DNA from: Ipomoea triloba | Taxonomy: Eukaryota > Streptophyta > Magnoliopsida > Solanales > Convolvulaceae | Reading direction: 5' to 3' | DNA: 64,000 nt | NCBI RefSeq assembly: GCF_003576645.1 | Contig: NC_044919.1 | Span: forward strand, 14,018,816-14,082,815 | Shown: in pieces, positions 11,377 through 22,419 of the stretch | Layout of the letters: each line of letters opens with the position of its first letter | How positions within the stretch are numbered: the first letter of the stretch is position 1 | The notes under the pieces: generated by a model | What the model saw: the letters and a program-made list of their open reading frames with translations, nothing else | Databases searched by the model: none | What the model was told of the DNA's origin: nothing | Position numbers and translations under genes: made by a program

Positions 11377-11913
11377 ATAGAATTTAATAGTTTTGTTTAT
11401 TTTCAATGGTTAAAACTACAACCTTTTTGAAGAGTTAGGTATATATTGCAACAGTAAAATATTAGAGATTAAAACCGTTAGAAAAGAATAATTGAAGGGC
11501 TAAAACTGCTAGCAAAGAACAATCGAGGGCCGGGACTAAAAATGTATTTGTTTTCAAAGTCTAATTATACCTAGCTACTAGTAAGATACTAACCACTTAT
11601 TGTTGAGTTAATTTTTTTGGGTATAGCCCAGAGTTTCCACCGTCGGACACAGTGACTAATCCCCTTACTGGATTGTAGGCACCTCTATTGGGTGGGACAG
11701 CTAGCCTATTGTTGAGTTAATGCTAATTAACTTTTCATAACACTTTTATTACTTATGAAATTACTATGTGAACTCCCAAGTTCTATTCGAGTTCTACTTT
11801 CACTTTCAAATTCTAGATTTAGACATTTTACTTGTGACCAACATGATGAAAATAGGTTATCTTGTTTGTCACACCAAAAAGTAAAATTGAAGGAGTAGAA
11901 TTTGGATGTAGAT
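11377..11913. other. Distal 5' flank of RING copy 1
   Basis: This continues the conserved RING upstream block (compare 13203-13650 and 28147-28570). At about 11617-11702 it contains a 'gggtatagcccagagtttccacc' sequence related to the minus-strand SINE-like repeat at 14447. There is no gene. Confidence 0.6.
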
Positions 11914-12266
11914 TGTTGAGCATAAATAATACACATAAATATGCAATCCAACTAACAATTTGGGCTTTTAGTTAACATGGATCATATGCTTCAATTTGGT
12001 ATCAAAGTCAACCTCATACCAAAGGTCATGGGTTCGAATCATAATCATCGGTCCCCGCACACGTGAGGAGGCATGGGTTCGAATCTCCACGACACCCGAT
12101 ATATAAAAAAGTGCACACATGAGCGATATATAAAAAAGTGCACACATGAGGGACATGGGTTCGAATCTCTGCGTCACTCAATATATAAACAATTGACGAC
12201 CCCCACACACGTGAGGAGGCATGGGTTTGAATCTCCGCGACACCCGATATATATATAAAAAAAAAC
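11914..12266 (+). mobile_element. TRIM/SMART-type small LTR element, rearranged
   Basis: An 80-bp LTR-like segment (11914-11993) begins TGTTGAGC and ends in CA. It is followed after 3 bp by TGGTATCAAAG, close to the initiator-Met primer-binding site TGGTATCAGAGC. The internal part has three imperfect copies of 'catgggttcgaatctc...cacccgatatataaaaaa'. No second LTR is seen and no protein is encoded. Relatives are at 36700-36910 and 58802-59165. Confidence 0.65.
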
Positions 12267-12267
12267 C

Positions 12268-13680
12268 AGACCGGAAGAACGAAAAAGCACTCGCAGAGAA
12301 GAGCCCGCAAAGCAGAGACAGAATTAGGAAACTAAACTCTCCTTCCTTCCTACTTCCTACTATATATAAATTGGCAAGTCGGCAACTTTAAGCATAACGG
12401 CAAAATTAAGCTTTAAAGTTTCAAACATATATGCTATTGGACCGTTAAATTTAAAAAATTAGAATGAAATCGGTAAGAAATGTAAGGAAAATTATATTTT
12501 TATTCTCTCAATTAAATTATTTTTTGCTAGCTTTTTTAGTTTCTTAGTTCTTTACTGTTGCAATATATATAACGGCTTCTAAGTCGATCTTCAAAAAAGT
12601 TAATTCCTGAACCAACAAAACTATTAAATTCTACTAAAATTTTACTTAATATATGAGTATTAATGTTTTATGAGTTAATTTTATTTTTGATCCTAGATTT
12701 TATAGGTGACAATCCACTTTTAGTCCTATATGCTATTGGGCCGTTAAATTTAAAGAATGAGAAAAAGTCATTTGAAATCAGTAAGAAATGTAAGGAAAAT
12801 TACATTTTTATTTTCTTAATTAATTTTTACTAGCTGTTTTAGTCTTTAACTTTTTATCGTTACAATATAAATACATGTATATACCTCTAAGTCTTCAAAA
12901 AAATTAACTCATAAATCAATAAAACTATTAAATTCTATTAAAATTTTACTTAATATATGAGTATTTTAAAATTTTATCTTTATTCTTTATAACCTTATCT
13001 GTATTGATATTTTATTTGCAAAATAAAGAATTAATGAATTTTTCCCTAAGAAATTTCATATTTAAGTGTAGTACATCTTCCCTATTTTCCCTACATGTAG
13101 TTATTAAAATCAATTTTTTTTTATTATTTAAAATGTAATATCAAGATTAAAAACGATTATAATTAAAGAATAAATGTTAAAAAGTAATAAAATACCATGC
13201 ACTAAATAAATTTTAATACAATTTAATGGTTTTGTTTATTCAATGGTTAAAACTGCAACCTTTTTGAAGAGTTAGGGTATACATTATATTACAACTGTAA
13301 AAGATTAGACACTAAAACCGTTAGCAAAGAACAATTGAGGACTAAAACAACTAACAAAAAACAATCGATCAACTAAAAATGCATTTTTTTCCGGTGTAAT
13401 TATACCTAGCTACTAGTAAGTTACTAACAACTTAGTATTGAGTTAATGTTGATTAACTTTACAATAACACTTTGATTACTTACGAAATTGAACTCCCAAG
13501 TTCTATTCTCGAGTTTTATTTTCACTTTCAAATAATTCTGGATGTAGCTGACATTTTACTTGGGGCCAACATGATGAAAATAGACTATCTTATTTATCAC
13601 ATCGATATCAGAGAGTAAATTTAGGGGAGTAAAACTTTGAGTGTACATGCAATAGAACTCTATTACTTATTCATAATTGA
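12268..13680 (-). pseudogene. RING locus relic: 5' flank with the gene body deleted
   Basis: 12272-12297 matches RING coding sequence (gaagaacgaaaaagca) joined directly to RING 5' UTR sequence (cgcaaagcagagacag), so most of the gene is deleted. The upstream block follows, and its proximal part is itself tandemly duplicated: 12429-12665 and 12729-12970 both begin 'tgctattggnccgttaaattt'. The Pack-MULE target site is empty here (about 13202). There is no coding potential. Confidence 0.7.
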
Positions 13681-14446
13681 TTTAATGATAACTTGTCCGT
13701 TTAAACAAAATTTTGTAACAACAATAAGAATTTTAAACACTTAAATTCACGAATATATAGATAAATAAAAAATATGCAAAACTGTGCGATGCTTTGATAT
13801 ATTTTAATTTTGTAGTAGTTATAAATAAATAATACCAACATACCATCTAATGAATTAATATTAACTTGAATACAAATTAATCTTAATTAATATTTTAAAA
13901 TAATTTTCACAACTTTAATTCATATTTTTTAAACTAACTATTCATACAATATTAATACGTTTTTAACAAATAAATTATAAAACAAAGCCACACAGTACAG
14001 GTTACCCCGAGGGAGTAGGATCTTCATCCCCCTTTATATATTCTTGACTTGATTTCCTCTGTTTAATCCAAGATCGTTTGTTTCTTTAAAAAAAAAAAAA
14101 AAAAAAAATTTGTTAGGAATGCATGTTATAGATTTTGATGAGTCAAAAATGTATATTTTAGTTTGAAAAGTTATACCGCGTAGTGATAAATAATACCAGT
14201 ATACCATCTAATAATGAATTATTATTAACTTGAATACAAATTAATCTTAATTAATATTTTAAAATAAATTCAAAACTTTAATTCATATTTTTTAAACTAA
14301 CTAATTATCAAGGTTAAAAAAAAATTGCTAGGCGCCCGATTTTATTTTATTTTAAAAATTTTAATTTTTTTTTAAATTTCTTTAAAAATATTTTAAGAGT
14401 TAATAATGTTAAAAGTGTTTAATATTTTAAGTCTTTACTCTTTAAT
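13681..14446. repeat. AT-rich DNA with a direct repeat of about 120 bp
   Basis: Sequence at about 13818-13945 ('ataccatctaat...aaactaacta') recurs at about 14178-14305, separated by an A-tract (14089-14108). There is no gene. A 'gctaggcgccc' fragment near 14327 resembles the hAT-like MITE at 60919. Confidence 0.6.
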
Positions 14447-14545
14447 TTTTTTTGAGTGTAGCTCAGGGTTTCCACCATCTGACGAACCCTTGACCTTTGG
14501 TTAAAGATTGATGAGTCCCTTCCACTCAACCACATCCCTAGGTTT
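14447..14545 (-). mobile_element. tRNA-derived SINE-like sequence
   Basis: On the minus strand there is a box A-like TGGTTGAGTGGA and, about 35 bp later, a box B-like GGGTTCGTCA, as in tRNA-derived SINEs. It does not fold as a full tRNA gene. A diverged relative is at about 11617-11702. Confidence 0.5.
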
Positions 14546-14632
14546 AAGTCTTTACTCTTTAATAGTTAAATATATAGTTAATACTTAAAGACATAATAAG
14601 CTAATAGTTATTAGTTACTCCCTTGTCCCATT

Positions 14633-15377
14633 TTACCTGTGGGTGCGGAGATGGAGGAATGAGGCAATATTCAATAAGCTAAGTCACATCAACCTCTTCA
14701 CTCCAAAATCCACCACTAGATATACACACAGATGGGCGAAATACAATCAGCTTTCGCTAAGGTAAAAGGGCAACCAAATGTATCAGAATTGGAGGAATGG
14801 AAAACTTACAGCTGGGTCAAACCTGAAGATGGCGGGTGAAGATTAATTTCGATGGTGCCGTAGACCTATCAGCGAACCTGGCAGGTTGTGGAGGAGTCAT
14901 AAGAGACTCAACGGGGTCATGGGTTGGAGGATTTGCCAGCAACATCGGGGCATGCTCTCCCGCCTTAGCTGAAGCCTGGGCCCTTTTAAGAAGCATCCAA
15001 CTAGCCATACAGATGAGGCTCCAAAATGTTATATTTGAAGGAGACTCTCGGGAAATAGTTGAAGGCCGGAGTCTTGAACAGCTCAGGAACCTGCCAAACG
15101 ATACACAATGTTCTCAGAGCATGTAAACAGGAGCTGAAGTCCATATTGGAGAATAAGGGCAGTGCCCCAGGAGTCAAACACAATAGCGGATCAACTAGCA
15201 CGAACCTTCAAGAACTTCCCCAAAGGGATGCACATCAAGAGTGATCCTCCAGATGAAATAATTACTTTGATTGAGAATGATAGAGCCGAATATCCATCGT
15301 GGCGTTTTATGTATAACCATAGCTAGCTTTGAAACTTTTTTCGAGTTTTCCCTTCCAACTCTAATAAAAAAAAAAAA
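14633..15377 (+). mobile_element. 5'-truncated LINE 3' end with RNase H domain and poly(A)
   Basis: A plus-strand remnant of a different LINE. It includes WRWRNEAIFNKL (the end of the zf-RVT linker region) and then an RNase H domain at about 14836-15060: KINFDGAVD (first Asp), GCGGVIRD, LAEAWALLRSI (Glu) and FEGDSREIVEG (second Asp). Stops and a frameshift follow. It ends in an A-tract at 15364-15377 that fits a poly(A) tail. It is unrelated in detail to the LINE at 6244 and is non-functional. No clear target duplication was found. Confidence 0.8.
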
Positions 15378-15849
15378 ATCCAATATTAACCTATACATCT
15401 CATATGTAGAGAAATCATCACAGTACATGAAATATAGGCTATTAGCATTAAGTATAAATAATCAAATGCATTGCACAGTTTAGTTTTCGTTCACAATCAA
15501 ATCCTCTACAACCAGAAGGTTATAATAAAAAAAATCAAACTTGAATGTTAAGAAAATTTCCATGGTATCTGATCCCAAAATGATCGGCGTCCAGCACTTT
15601 ATAGACTTTTCATAGCAGATTCTCGTGAAATTTGACTCTCAAGGAAAACCTAGAGATCAAAGAATATGTTATATATATTTCAGACCACTAGTTTTAAAAC
15701 AGATTAACAGTTACTTTGAATAGGTTACAGTTTAGGTGTAACCGTTGCAAATTCATATATAAACTCTGGCAACTTTAACTTGCAATGACTACTCTAACTA
15801 ATTAAGGCAAAAAAATTGCAGAATACTAGTCACTTAAATAGTTTCCAAG
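15378..15849. other. Intergenic, nothing recognised
   Basis: AT-rich sequence with only short chance ORFs and no repeat structure I could identify. Confidence 0.5.
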
Positions 15850-15932
15850 TGCCAAAGACCTTGTGGTCTAGTGGCACCGATTTACACTCCCACATAGAGG
15901 GGAGTGGGTTCGAGTCATTCATATATAAACTC
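15850..15932 (+). mobile_element. tRNA-derived SINE, plus-strand copy
   Basis: It begins TGCCAAAGACCTTGTGGTC with a box A-like TGGTCTAGTGGC (15864-15875) and box B GGGTTCGAGTC (15906-15916). A minus-strand copy of the same family is at 26055-26165 (ATGCCAAAGATTTTGTGG start). Confidence 0.65.
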
Positions 15933-16430
15933 TGGCAACACTGGACTCAAGTAAATTACCTTTTCCCTGACAAATCGTGCAAAGCAATTGAAGCGAGATT
16001 CCACGAATATGCAACAGAGATTCTCAGGCACAACTACGGCACAATAGAGATCAAAGGTCCATGGTTTGCTAACGCGAACATGCTAGTCATTTGTGCTAAT
16101 CAAAGATAATCATACTAATGATGAATATTTTAAGTTGTACATTTTCATTCTAGACATTTTGATAATTATATTATTCAACATTAGTTATTTTATTAGTTCA
16201 AGAAATATTTTTATTGGTAATATTTAGTGAAAATTGATTATATTTTCTTTATGTATAATATACTATATTTTTGTGACAATCAATATTAATTTTTGCAACA
16301 AAACTATAAATATTTATATATATTAATAGAAGTTATGGAATATTTGTAAGGGTATATTCAATTTAGAGTTTTAATGATTTCGTAGACTTTTTAATATTAA
16401 AAAGATTTTTAAAGTCTATAAATGTTTGCC
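15933..16430. other. Intergenic, AT-rich
   Basis: No gene or recognisable element. Confidence 0.45.
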
Positions 16431-17380
16431 CTACGAATATTTGTTGACGCAAATTTTACTGTGGACATTGTGGACCGCGCATCAAAACGACGTCGTTTTG
16501 ATTAATGAAAATAGACGGATGAAATGGTCTCCGTTCCGCGCAACTGCAGTTCCCTTTCAACACAAGTGCAGTATCAGTTCAACACAACTGCAGTTCCAGA
16601 CGGATGAAGCGGCTTCCAACAACTGCAGTATCAGTTCAACACAAATGCAGTTCTAGACGGATGAAACGACATGCGACAACTGCAATATCAATTCAACACA
16701 ACTTAAAAGCACGACATTTCGATATAAACCCTCAAAATTTCGAGCAAGAGACCAAAGAACTCAAACAACTTACAGAGAAGCACGAAATCATAGTCTAGAA
16801 GATCAAGGAAATGTCAGTAAAGGCCAACGGCGCACTAACTTCACTCAACTGGTATCGTCAGGGCCGTCGCCGTGGAGGCAGCGTCGGTCGCGGTGGTGCA
16901 GATCGAAACGAATGGGCCAGGCGTCGACAAATGAAGGTTGTGGCGGTCGCGGTGGATGCGGTGGCGTCGGCGGTTGTGGTGACTGTGGTGGCTGCGGCGG
17001 CAGATTGGCTTCTACAAGAGAGAGTGAGAGTGAGAGAGAGCGAGCTAGATGTGAGGCATATCTGACCTGGTGCGTTATTTTATAAATTAATCTGTCATCT
17101 TTTCTAATTGAAAGGTGACGGATTAGAAAAGTTTTTTTTTTATTTTTTTAATTAAAAACTTTCTGCTACCATTTTTTTAAAGAAACGATACCAGAAAGTT
17201 TTTTTTTTTTTTTTTTTTAATTTACTTTTTGACAGCGTTTCATCTAGGAACGGTGGCGGAAAGCAGATTTTTTTTTTAAATTGCTTTTGTTTCATCTTAC
17301 AATAGTGACGGATTATTGATTAATTACATACGAAATTTGTCAATGTAAATTTTCTTTTAAGAATACACTACAGTTGTAAG
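16431..17380. repeat. Non-coding repeat region with palindrome and degenerate tandem units
   Basis: It contains a perfect 22-bp palindrome at 16481-16502 with core AAACGACGTCGTTT. Then come degenerate units 'caactgcagtatcagttcaa' at about 16540-16700, and a simple GGC/GTG-rich tract (16860-17010) that makes a Gly/Arg/Val-rich chance ORF. Finally there are T-rich stretches around three 'gtgacggatta'-like boxes (17112-17330). It looks like the interior of a decayed DNA transposon. I do not support a gene here. Confidence 0.45.
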
Positions 17381-17429
17381 AACGATTGCTAAATGTCAGT
17401 CTCCTATATTCATTTTTGTACGAGTGGAG

Positions 17430-17680
17430 GTAGATTAAGAATACTGGGGCTTTTCTTTTGTTAAATTTTCTTTTTTGGTCTTAAGATATGTTCTTATAGT
17501 AATAATTTGATAAGTTTATTTGTGGAACTGTGGTTAGTTTAAAGTTCGAAGCTATTCTATTTGAAGAGAACTTCATCCCCTAATATAGTAATGTGTTGTA
17601 GAATAAAAATGTGCTTATGCGAGAAGGGACTTAAGTTTGGGACTATTTTACAGTTTACTGATGCTATTACTTGAATTTTC
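17430..17680 (+). pseudogene. Relic of the aldolase 3' UTR
   Basis: 'agattaagaatac', 'tggtcttaagatat', 'aaaatgtgctt' and 'gggacttaagtttgg' appear in the same order as in the true aldolase 3' UTR (2475-2640). No coding exon accompanies it. It marks the left end of a duplicated aldolase-3'/RING block. Confidence 0.75.
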
Positions 17681-18265
17681 TTTAGATAAAGGAATGAGAA
17701 TCTCATTTTTTTTAGTAACTATAATCTAACTCTATACGTAGTACTCAAATCTACGAGGCTCTGTTTAGAATGGTAATAGTGATGTCATCAAACAAAAAGT
17801 TTGTGCCTACCAGTGCACATTGTGAACAAAAAAAATTGAATAGAATTCTAGTTTACAAGGATATATCAATAGAGTACTACCCGCTGTTGAGGTTAACCCC
17901 CCCCCCCCCACACACACACAAAGGACTATTTGCTAGATTAAGTAGTAAATCAACACTTAGGAGTGAATGGAGTAGTAGATTGCTTATACCCGTCATCCAG
18001 CTGAAAAGCTCCTAAAAACTCTTGCTTTGCAAATCACATAATATAATGCTCCAGCCTTGGCTCTGAGACTATTAGTCTATTATAATAACAACAGGTGTAT
18101 TTTGTTGTAATCAGTGCAAGCAGCAGGAAATTGCAGCAGAAACCACCAAGAAGTACGCACACACAATACATATTACATAGTGAGTGGCATACTGGCATGG
18201 CATCAGATTGTGCGGTTACACAAAATTTAAGCTGTTTAGAGAGAGGGTGGGGTTATGATTTACAT
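17681..18265. other. RING copy 2 downstream region
   Basis: 17640-17800 is near-identical to 26478-26650, part of the same duplication. A 10-bp C-tract lies at about 17889-17898. There is no gene. Confidence 0.6.
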
Positions 18266-18912
18266 TTATGAAACAGTGAGTGTACATGTGCGGCGACAAA
18301 TTGGACATGTTGGGTTTTTGTGCAGCCATTGGGCAATGCAAGCATTGTGAAACCTATGGGAACAGGATGGCAATTTTGTGATCACCATCCCTCTCATAAA
18401 TCCTTCCAGACAAATGCTGCAACATTCGCCATCTTCCTCATCATCATCGCTAAGCTGTTCCGTCTTCAACATAGAGATTTCCTGTTGCGACATTCCCACG
18501 TTCCCATGGCCAGTAGAGGCAAAAGGTTCTTCATAATAATCACCGACAGCAGCTGTGTCGTCATTCAAAATCATTTCACCATCCAAGAAATCAGGTTCTT
18601 CCAACACGTGAACAGTTTCCAAGTCGACCGACAAAGACACCCCATAAAACCAGTTTCTGCTGCGAACTTGGTCGAATGCAAACGCCGCTATAGGAAAAAT
18701 GATATCAGCGCTCAGTCCAGCGAGTCTGCCCAAGAAGAAGGAAAAAGCAGTCCCCAGTGGAAAAGTGGATTGAAGTGGATTTCGAAGCAGTTGTCGCCCA
18801 AAGCTACCGAAGAACGTGGCATCCTAACTCTTGTAATCGTCCGAATCCGCAATCTTCCGTGACTTGGGTATGGCAAAGGGGCGCCGCTCATGTTCATTAT
18901 TGCCGTAGCCAT
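18266..18912 (-). pseudogene. RING-H2 gene copy 2, frameshifted
   Basis: A paralogue of 4223-4924 and 26868-27548. The N-terminal frame (MATAIMNMSGAPLPYPSHG..., 18712-18912) and the frame carrying the RING domain (18266-18733) are out of register. Compared with copy 3, a 10-bp segment (agaagtcaag) is missing near 18752, after NPLFH. Two in-frame deletions also remove PMRSA and QLDDLMLQ-like linker residues. The RING-H2 domain is intact (CSICLEGF, CSHRFHNACIAQWL, CPIC). Translation from the internal Met at 18733 could still give a RING-only protein of 155 residues, but the conserved start no longer reaches the RING. Confidence 0.8.
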
Positions 18913-19007
18913 TAATTTAATACCGATTATGTTTCTTGGGAATTGAAGGAGAGAAGAGCGCGCAAATTAAAGCAGAGATAGAATTAGGAAACTAACCCTA
19001 CTTCCTA

Positions 19008-19017
19008 CTATAAATAG
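19008..19017 (-). promoter_or_regulatory. Candidate TATA box of RING copy 2
   Basis: Minus strand CTATTTATAG, conserved with copies 1 and 3, about 100 bp upstream of the ATG. Confidence 0.4.
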
Positions 19018-19612
19018 GTTGGTTGACAAGTTAGCGCCAAGTCGGCAACTTTAAGCATAACGGCAAAATTTGCTAGTCCTGATGGGAGCGGGAAAATATA
19101 TATCTATCATTAAGGGCTAACTGGTTTCCTAATCCCACCCGCATTAGAATTAGGTTATTCTATATGTATTCAATTCCTCATGGTTTCCTAAAACGAAAAC
19201 CTATATGTACAGTGCAGTTTCATCGTTTACATACACCTACTCTAAAAATAGCGCAATGGAGAGCATGCCTTCAACAACTACAACGGTGGAGGATGAGCGT
19301 GTTGATCTCTCCGCCACCGACTCTGTTAGGTGTTTTAATGATGATGTCCATCCATATCCTTATCCATATCCCCTTCTTCTTGCTCTGCCACTGCCCAATC
19401 ATCATCATCAAGAAGAAATTACAAAGCTTACGCTTTTAACAGGATCAGAAGAAGACCACCACACTGCTGCACCAAGAAATGAAGATCACTTGCCGATCAA
19501 GAAACGCAAAAGATTCATAATTATTGCTCCCAACCAACCAGAAAATAATTCAATACAAGTAGAGGAGGAGGAGGAGGAGGAGGGAGTCATCGCCAAGAAA
19601 CATAAGGTGGTG

Positions 19613-19617
19613 GATAA
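19613..19617. repeat. Solo-LTR target-site duplication, left
   Basis: GATAA, repeated at 20457-20461. Confidence 0.8.
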
Positions 19618-20456
19618 TGTCAGGAAAAATCCCATCTCCTGTGACAATCAAAATCACAAACCCGACACGGTACACAAATACGAGATAATACACAATAGCC
19701 CAAAAATAAATATGAACACAAGAAACACAAGATTTACGTGGAAAACCCCAAAACCACGGGGAAAAACCACGGGCCACCAACAACAACAATTTCCACTATA
19801 TTACAAATCTCGGGTACAAAGTTTTAGGCTACCACACGAGCCATACATCCACAAATCATCAAATACAACAACTCCTAGGCCAAAACATTCTTATAATATT
19901 CACAGGCTAAAAGGAATAATATCTCGTACTCAAAATATTCAACTACCACGAACAAGGTAAAATGAATACAAATATTACGAGATTATCCAAAGAGATGCCT
20001 GGAATAAATATAAGCTGACCTCAAATATTTGATGAAGATAGTACCCAAGAACTAGGCAAACCCACGGCAAATTAGCACGGCAAAACTGCACCAAAGATGA
20101 AGGAGAAAATAGTTTGTTCCTTCTACTGATGAACCGCCGAATGCCAAAAGAAGAGGAAGAAGAAAAATGAGTTTTTCTTCCTCTGCTGAACTGCCGAACT
20201 CATTGCCTCTCTGTGTTTTTTTTTTCTGTTGGCCGAAAAAGAGAGAAGAATGGGAATAAAAATAATTCACTCCACTTGCTGCATCTCTACTGCCGAACAC
20301 AACAAAAAAAAAATGGGAATAATGCATGCTTGCTTGCTTTTCCACTTGCTGACAAAGTAAACACTACCAAATGCTTGCCACTACATTTTATTTGTTGTTT
20401 TTTTTTGTTTGTCTTTATGCTGCCAGCTCAATTCTCACATAGGAGGGACCCCAACA
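19618..20456 (-). mobile_element. Solo LTR of a Copia-like retrotransposon
   Basis: 839 bp, beginning TGTCAGG and ending CCAACA (TG...CA on both strands), with a perfect 5-bp target duplication. Read on the minus strand, the 3' part contains 'gtggttttggggttttcc' and 'acgtaaatcttgtgttt', a composition typical of Copia LTR ends. No internal region is present, so it arose by LTR-LTR recombination. It sits inside the B3 copy 1 coding region. Confidence 0.85.
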
Positions 20457-20651
20457 GATAAAACCTCCCCAACTGGGCGGCCGCAACCACTGGATGCAGT
20501 GCAAAATCATCATCATCATCACGGGATACATAAGCGGCTAAGTACAAGTGATGTGAACCATTCATCAAGGCTGTTGCTGCCCAAAGAGGAAATCACAAAA
20601 TACGTCTTACCTCTCATGGATATGGAGAGCTGTAGAGCTTCTCAAAACAGG

Positions 20652-21089
20652 GATGCAACTAATGAAAGGATGTCCAAGAGGAAGACTAAAACTACGTGAC
20701 TACATCTGCATTTCAAGATCCTAATATTTAGGACATATATGCAATTTACTCATTTTCTCGATTTTAATTACAGTCTCTGTTGTTAGAGTAGTTAGAGCCA
20801 AATAAATAGTAAATTTATTAGGGAGTGATTAAAATGTAATAAGCTATAAATTCCTTTGTTAATACAAGAGAGGGCATTATCTTGAATTCCAATACTTTAT
20901 CTGTCTGAACTCAAGTCCATGTCCCCTTCTTTTTCTATTTTGGAGGTTGTCCATCCTCTAAAGTGCACAACAAAATACTTTGAAGAAAACTCATCACAAC
21001 AATTTGGTGTTTTCATTGACAGAATGGATGGCCACTGAAGAGATACAAACTAGGCAACGGGCTCTCGAAGAGCAACTCCATCAAATGCG
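20652..21089 (+). mobile_element. LTR-retrotransposon fragment (LTR end, primer site and gag start)
   Basis: After B3 copy 1 breaks off there is an LTR-like sequence (gttagagtagttagagcc ... aatttattaggg). It is followed by 'tttggtgttttcattgacag', which resembles the primer-binding region of Gypsy elements, and an ATG at 21028 opening MATEEIQTRQRALEEQLHQM, a gag-like coiled-coil start. It is truncated after about 21 codons by B3 sequence. Confidence 0.6.
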
Positions 21090-21189
21090 TGTTGCTTCTC
21101 ATGGATATGGAGAGCTGTAGAGCTTGTCAAAACAAGGATGGGTTGAGAGTCAAAATATGGGATTTGGATACTGAATCAGAGCATGAACT

Positions 21190-21590
21190 GATTAGTAAAT
21201 ATTACTCCAATCCGTATTATATATTGACTTCAAATCCATTTTGCATCATATCACTTAATCTGGTTTTGTTGTATGCCTTTATTTTGTGCGATCAAGTGGA
21301 TGCGTTCTTTCCATTTGCATGAATGATTAGTAAATATTATTATATTATTCACTTCAAATCTATTTGCATCATTTTGTTATTATAATTAGTTCTCTAGCTA
21401 TATTTCCAGCAACAGTCTCCCAACTATATTCATTTTTCAAAATTAGTCATCGTCAAAAAAGACACTTTGACTATTGAATTTGTTCTAACAATAGTCCTTC
21501 CGTTTATATCCAGTTAATGAGGCTTTATGTGTGGGAGTAAATGAGTCTTTTCATTATATGACCTTGTTCTTCCTCCGTTTTGGTGTATCA
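21190..21590. other. Downstream of B3 copy 1, AT-rich
   Basis: It contains 'attagtaaatatta...cttcaaatc' units also found downstream of B3 copy 2 (24650-24840), in tandem at 21190-21240 and 21325-21370. There is no gene. Confidence 0.5.
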
Positions 21591-21594
21591 CAAC

Positions 21595-22340
21595 CATAAA
21601 TCAGGACGAAGCTGTATCTATATCTTTTGATCTGCCAGCTGTACTTGATAATGTCTTATCACTTTCATCTGGAAGATCTCATGAAAAAGGGATTGAGGTA
21701 CGAAATGGAACTCCTTGTCTCTTATAACCTTACATATATGTTCATATATTATTCCAGTTGTTTTTTCTGCAATGATTCTTACCCTGGTTTAATTTGAATG
21801 TTCTCCGGGGGAGAATAGTTGGCTATTTATATCTCTGATCAGGCCCCACAAATGGTTGTTGGAGATCCCGAAATTAAAGCTTCAGGCAAATAATCTTGAA
21901 TCTTGTTGGAAACTCAATCAAGGTTTGCCAGTTATTTCATACTTTCGCCCAATAGGAAACTATATGCTTGAGAAATGTGTGCTCATTTGTACTAATGATT
22001 AAATATTTAATAACTCTTGTTCATATTGCAGTTCTCAAAAAACAATGAGGGGCATGTGTTTGTCACGGATCATTTAGCAGATGAAGTGAGGTGCCCGCTT
22101 GATGTGAAGGATGAAGTCTTCAGACAGAGCTTATCCCTCGTTGTTCAAAACTAGACAAACAGATCTTTCAACACATTGAGCGGGTTTCCGGTAGTTGACA
22201 GATGGAGAAGTTTTGCAAAATTATAAGAAGCTTAGCGAGGAAGAAAGTGGCAAGATCAAATTATAATGAATTGGTGCCTAGGCGCCGGTGTATATCTGAA
22301 TATTTCAGTGAAGAGCATCGGAATTGAAGAGCTGCCAGAG
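21595..22340 (+). pseudogene. Unidentified multi-exon gene relic
   Basis: Three stretches look like decayed exons. 21602-21700 reads QDEAVSISFDLPAVLDNVLS and so on, and is followed by a plausible donor. 21842-21890 reads PQMVVGDPEIKASG. 22032-22155 reads FSKNNEGHVFVTDHLADEV, then RCPLDVKDEVFRQSLSL, then a stop. I do not recognise the family. Stops interrupt the frames and no start is evident, so it is most likely a relic carried by the duplications. Confidence that it was ever one gene is low. Confidence 0.3.
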
Positions 22341-22419
22341 GAGCCGATTCCATCCTATTCTCCACCTCTTGACCAGTTAAATGTCTACATTAATATTAAA
22401 GTTCAGTGATTACGTCTAA

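Larger units (their letters stand above)
19256..21180 (+). pseudogene. B3-domain gene copy 1, broken by a solo LTR and a second insertion
   Basis: A paralogue of the intact B3 gene at 23540-24517, with the same 5' flank (19070-19255 against 23350-23539) and the same ATG context (gcgcaATGGAGAGC). The N-terminal part is readable to 19617 (LPLPNHHHQEEITKLTLLTG, then KKRKRFIIIAPNQPENNSIQ). An 839-bp solo LTR follows. The gene resumes at 20462 with HHHH-WIHKRL-like sequence and the start of the B3 domain (SSRLLLPKEEITKYVLPLMD). It is lost again near 20652 in an LTR-element fragment, and a short B3 stretch (LRVKIWDLDTESEHEL) reappears at 21090-21180. The last strands of the B3 domain are missing, so no functional protein is expected. 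Confidence 0.85.

Noticed and set aside
15850..15932. A possible true tRNA gene
   Set aside because: Box A- and box B-like sequences are present, but no acceptor stem or full cloverleaf can be paired. A second dispersed copy at 26055 fits a SINE.
16811..17065. An 84-residue Gly/Arg/Val-rich ORF that looks like a coding gene
   Set aside because: It arises from a simple GGC/GTG-rich tract, has no domain, and sits among transposon-like repeats.
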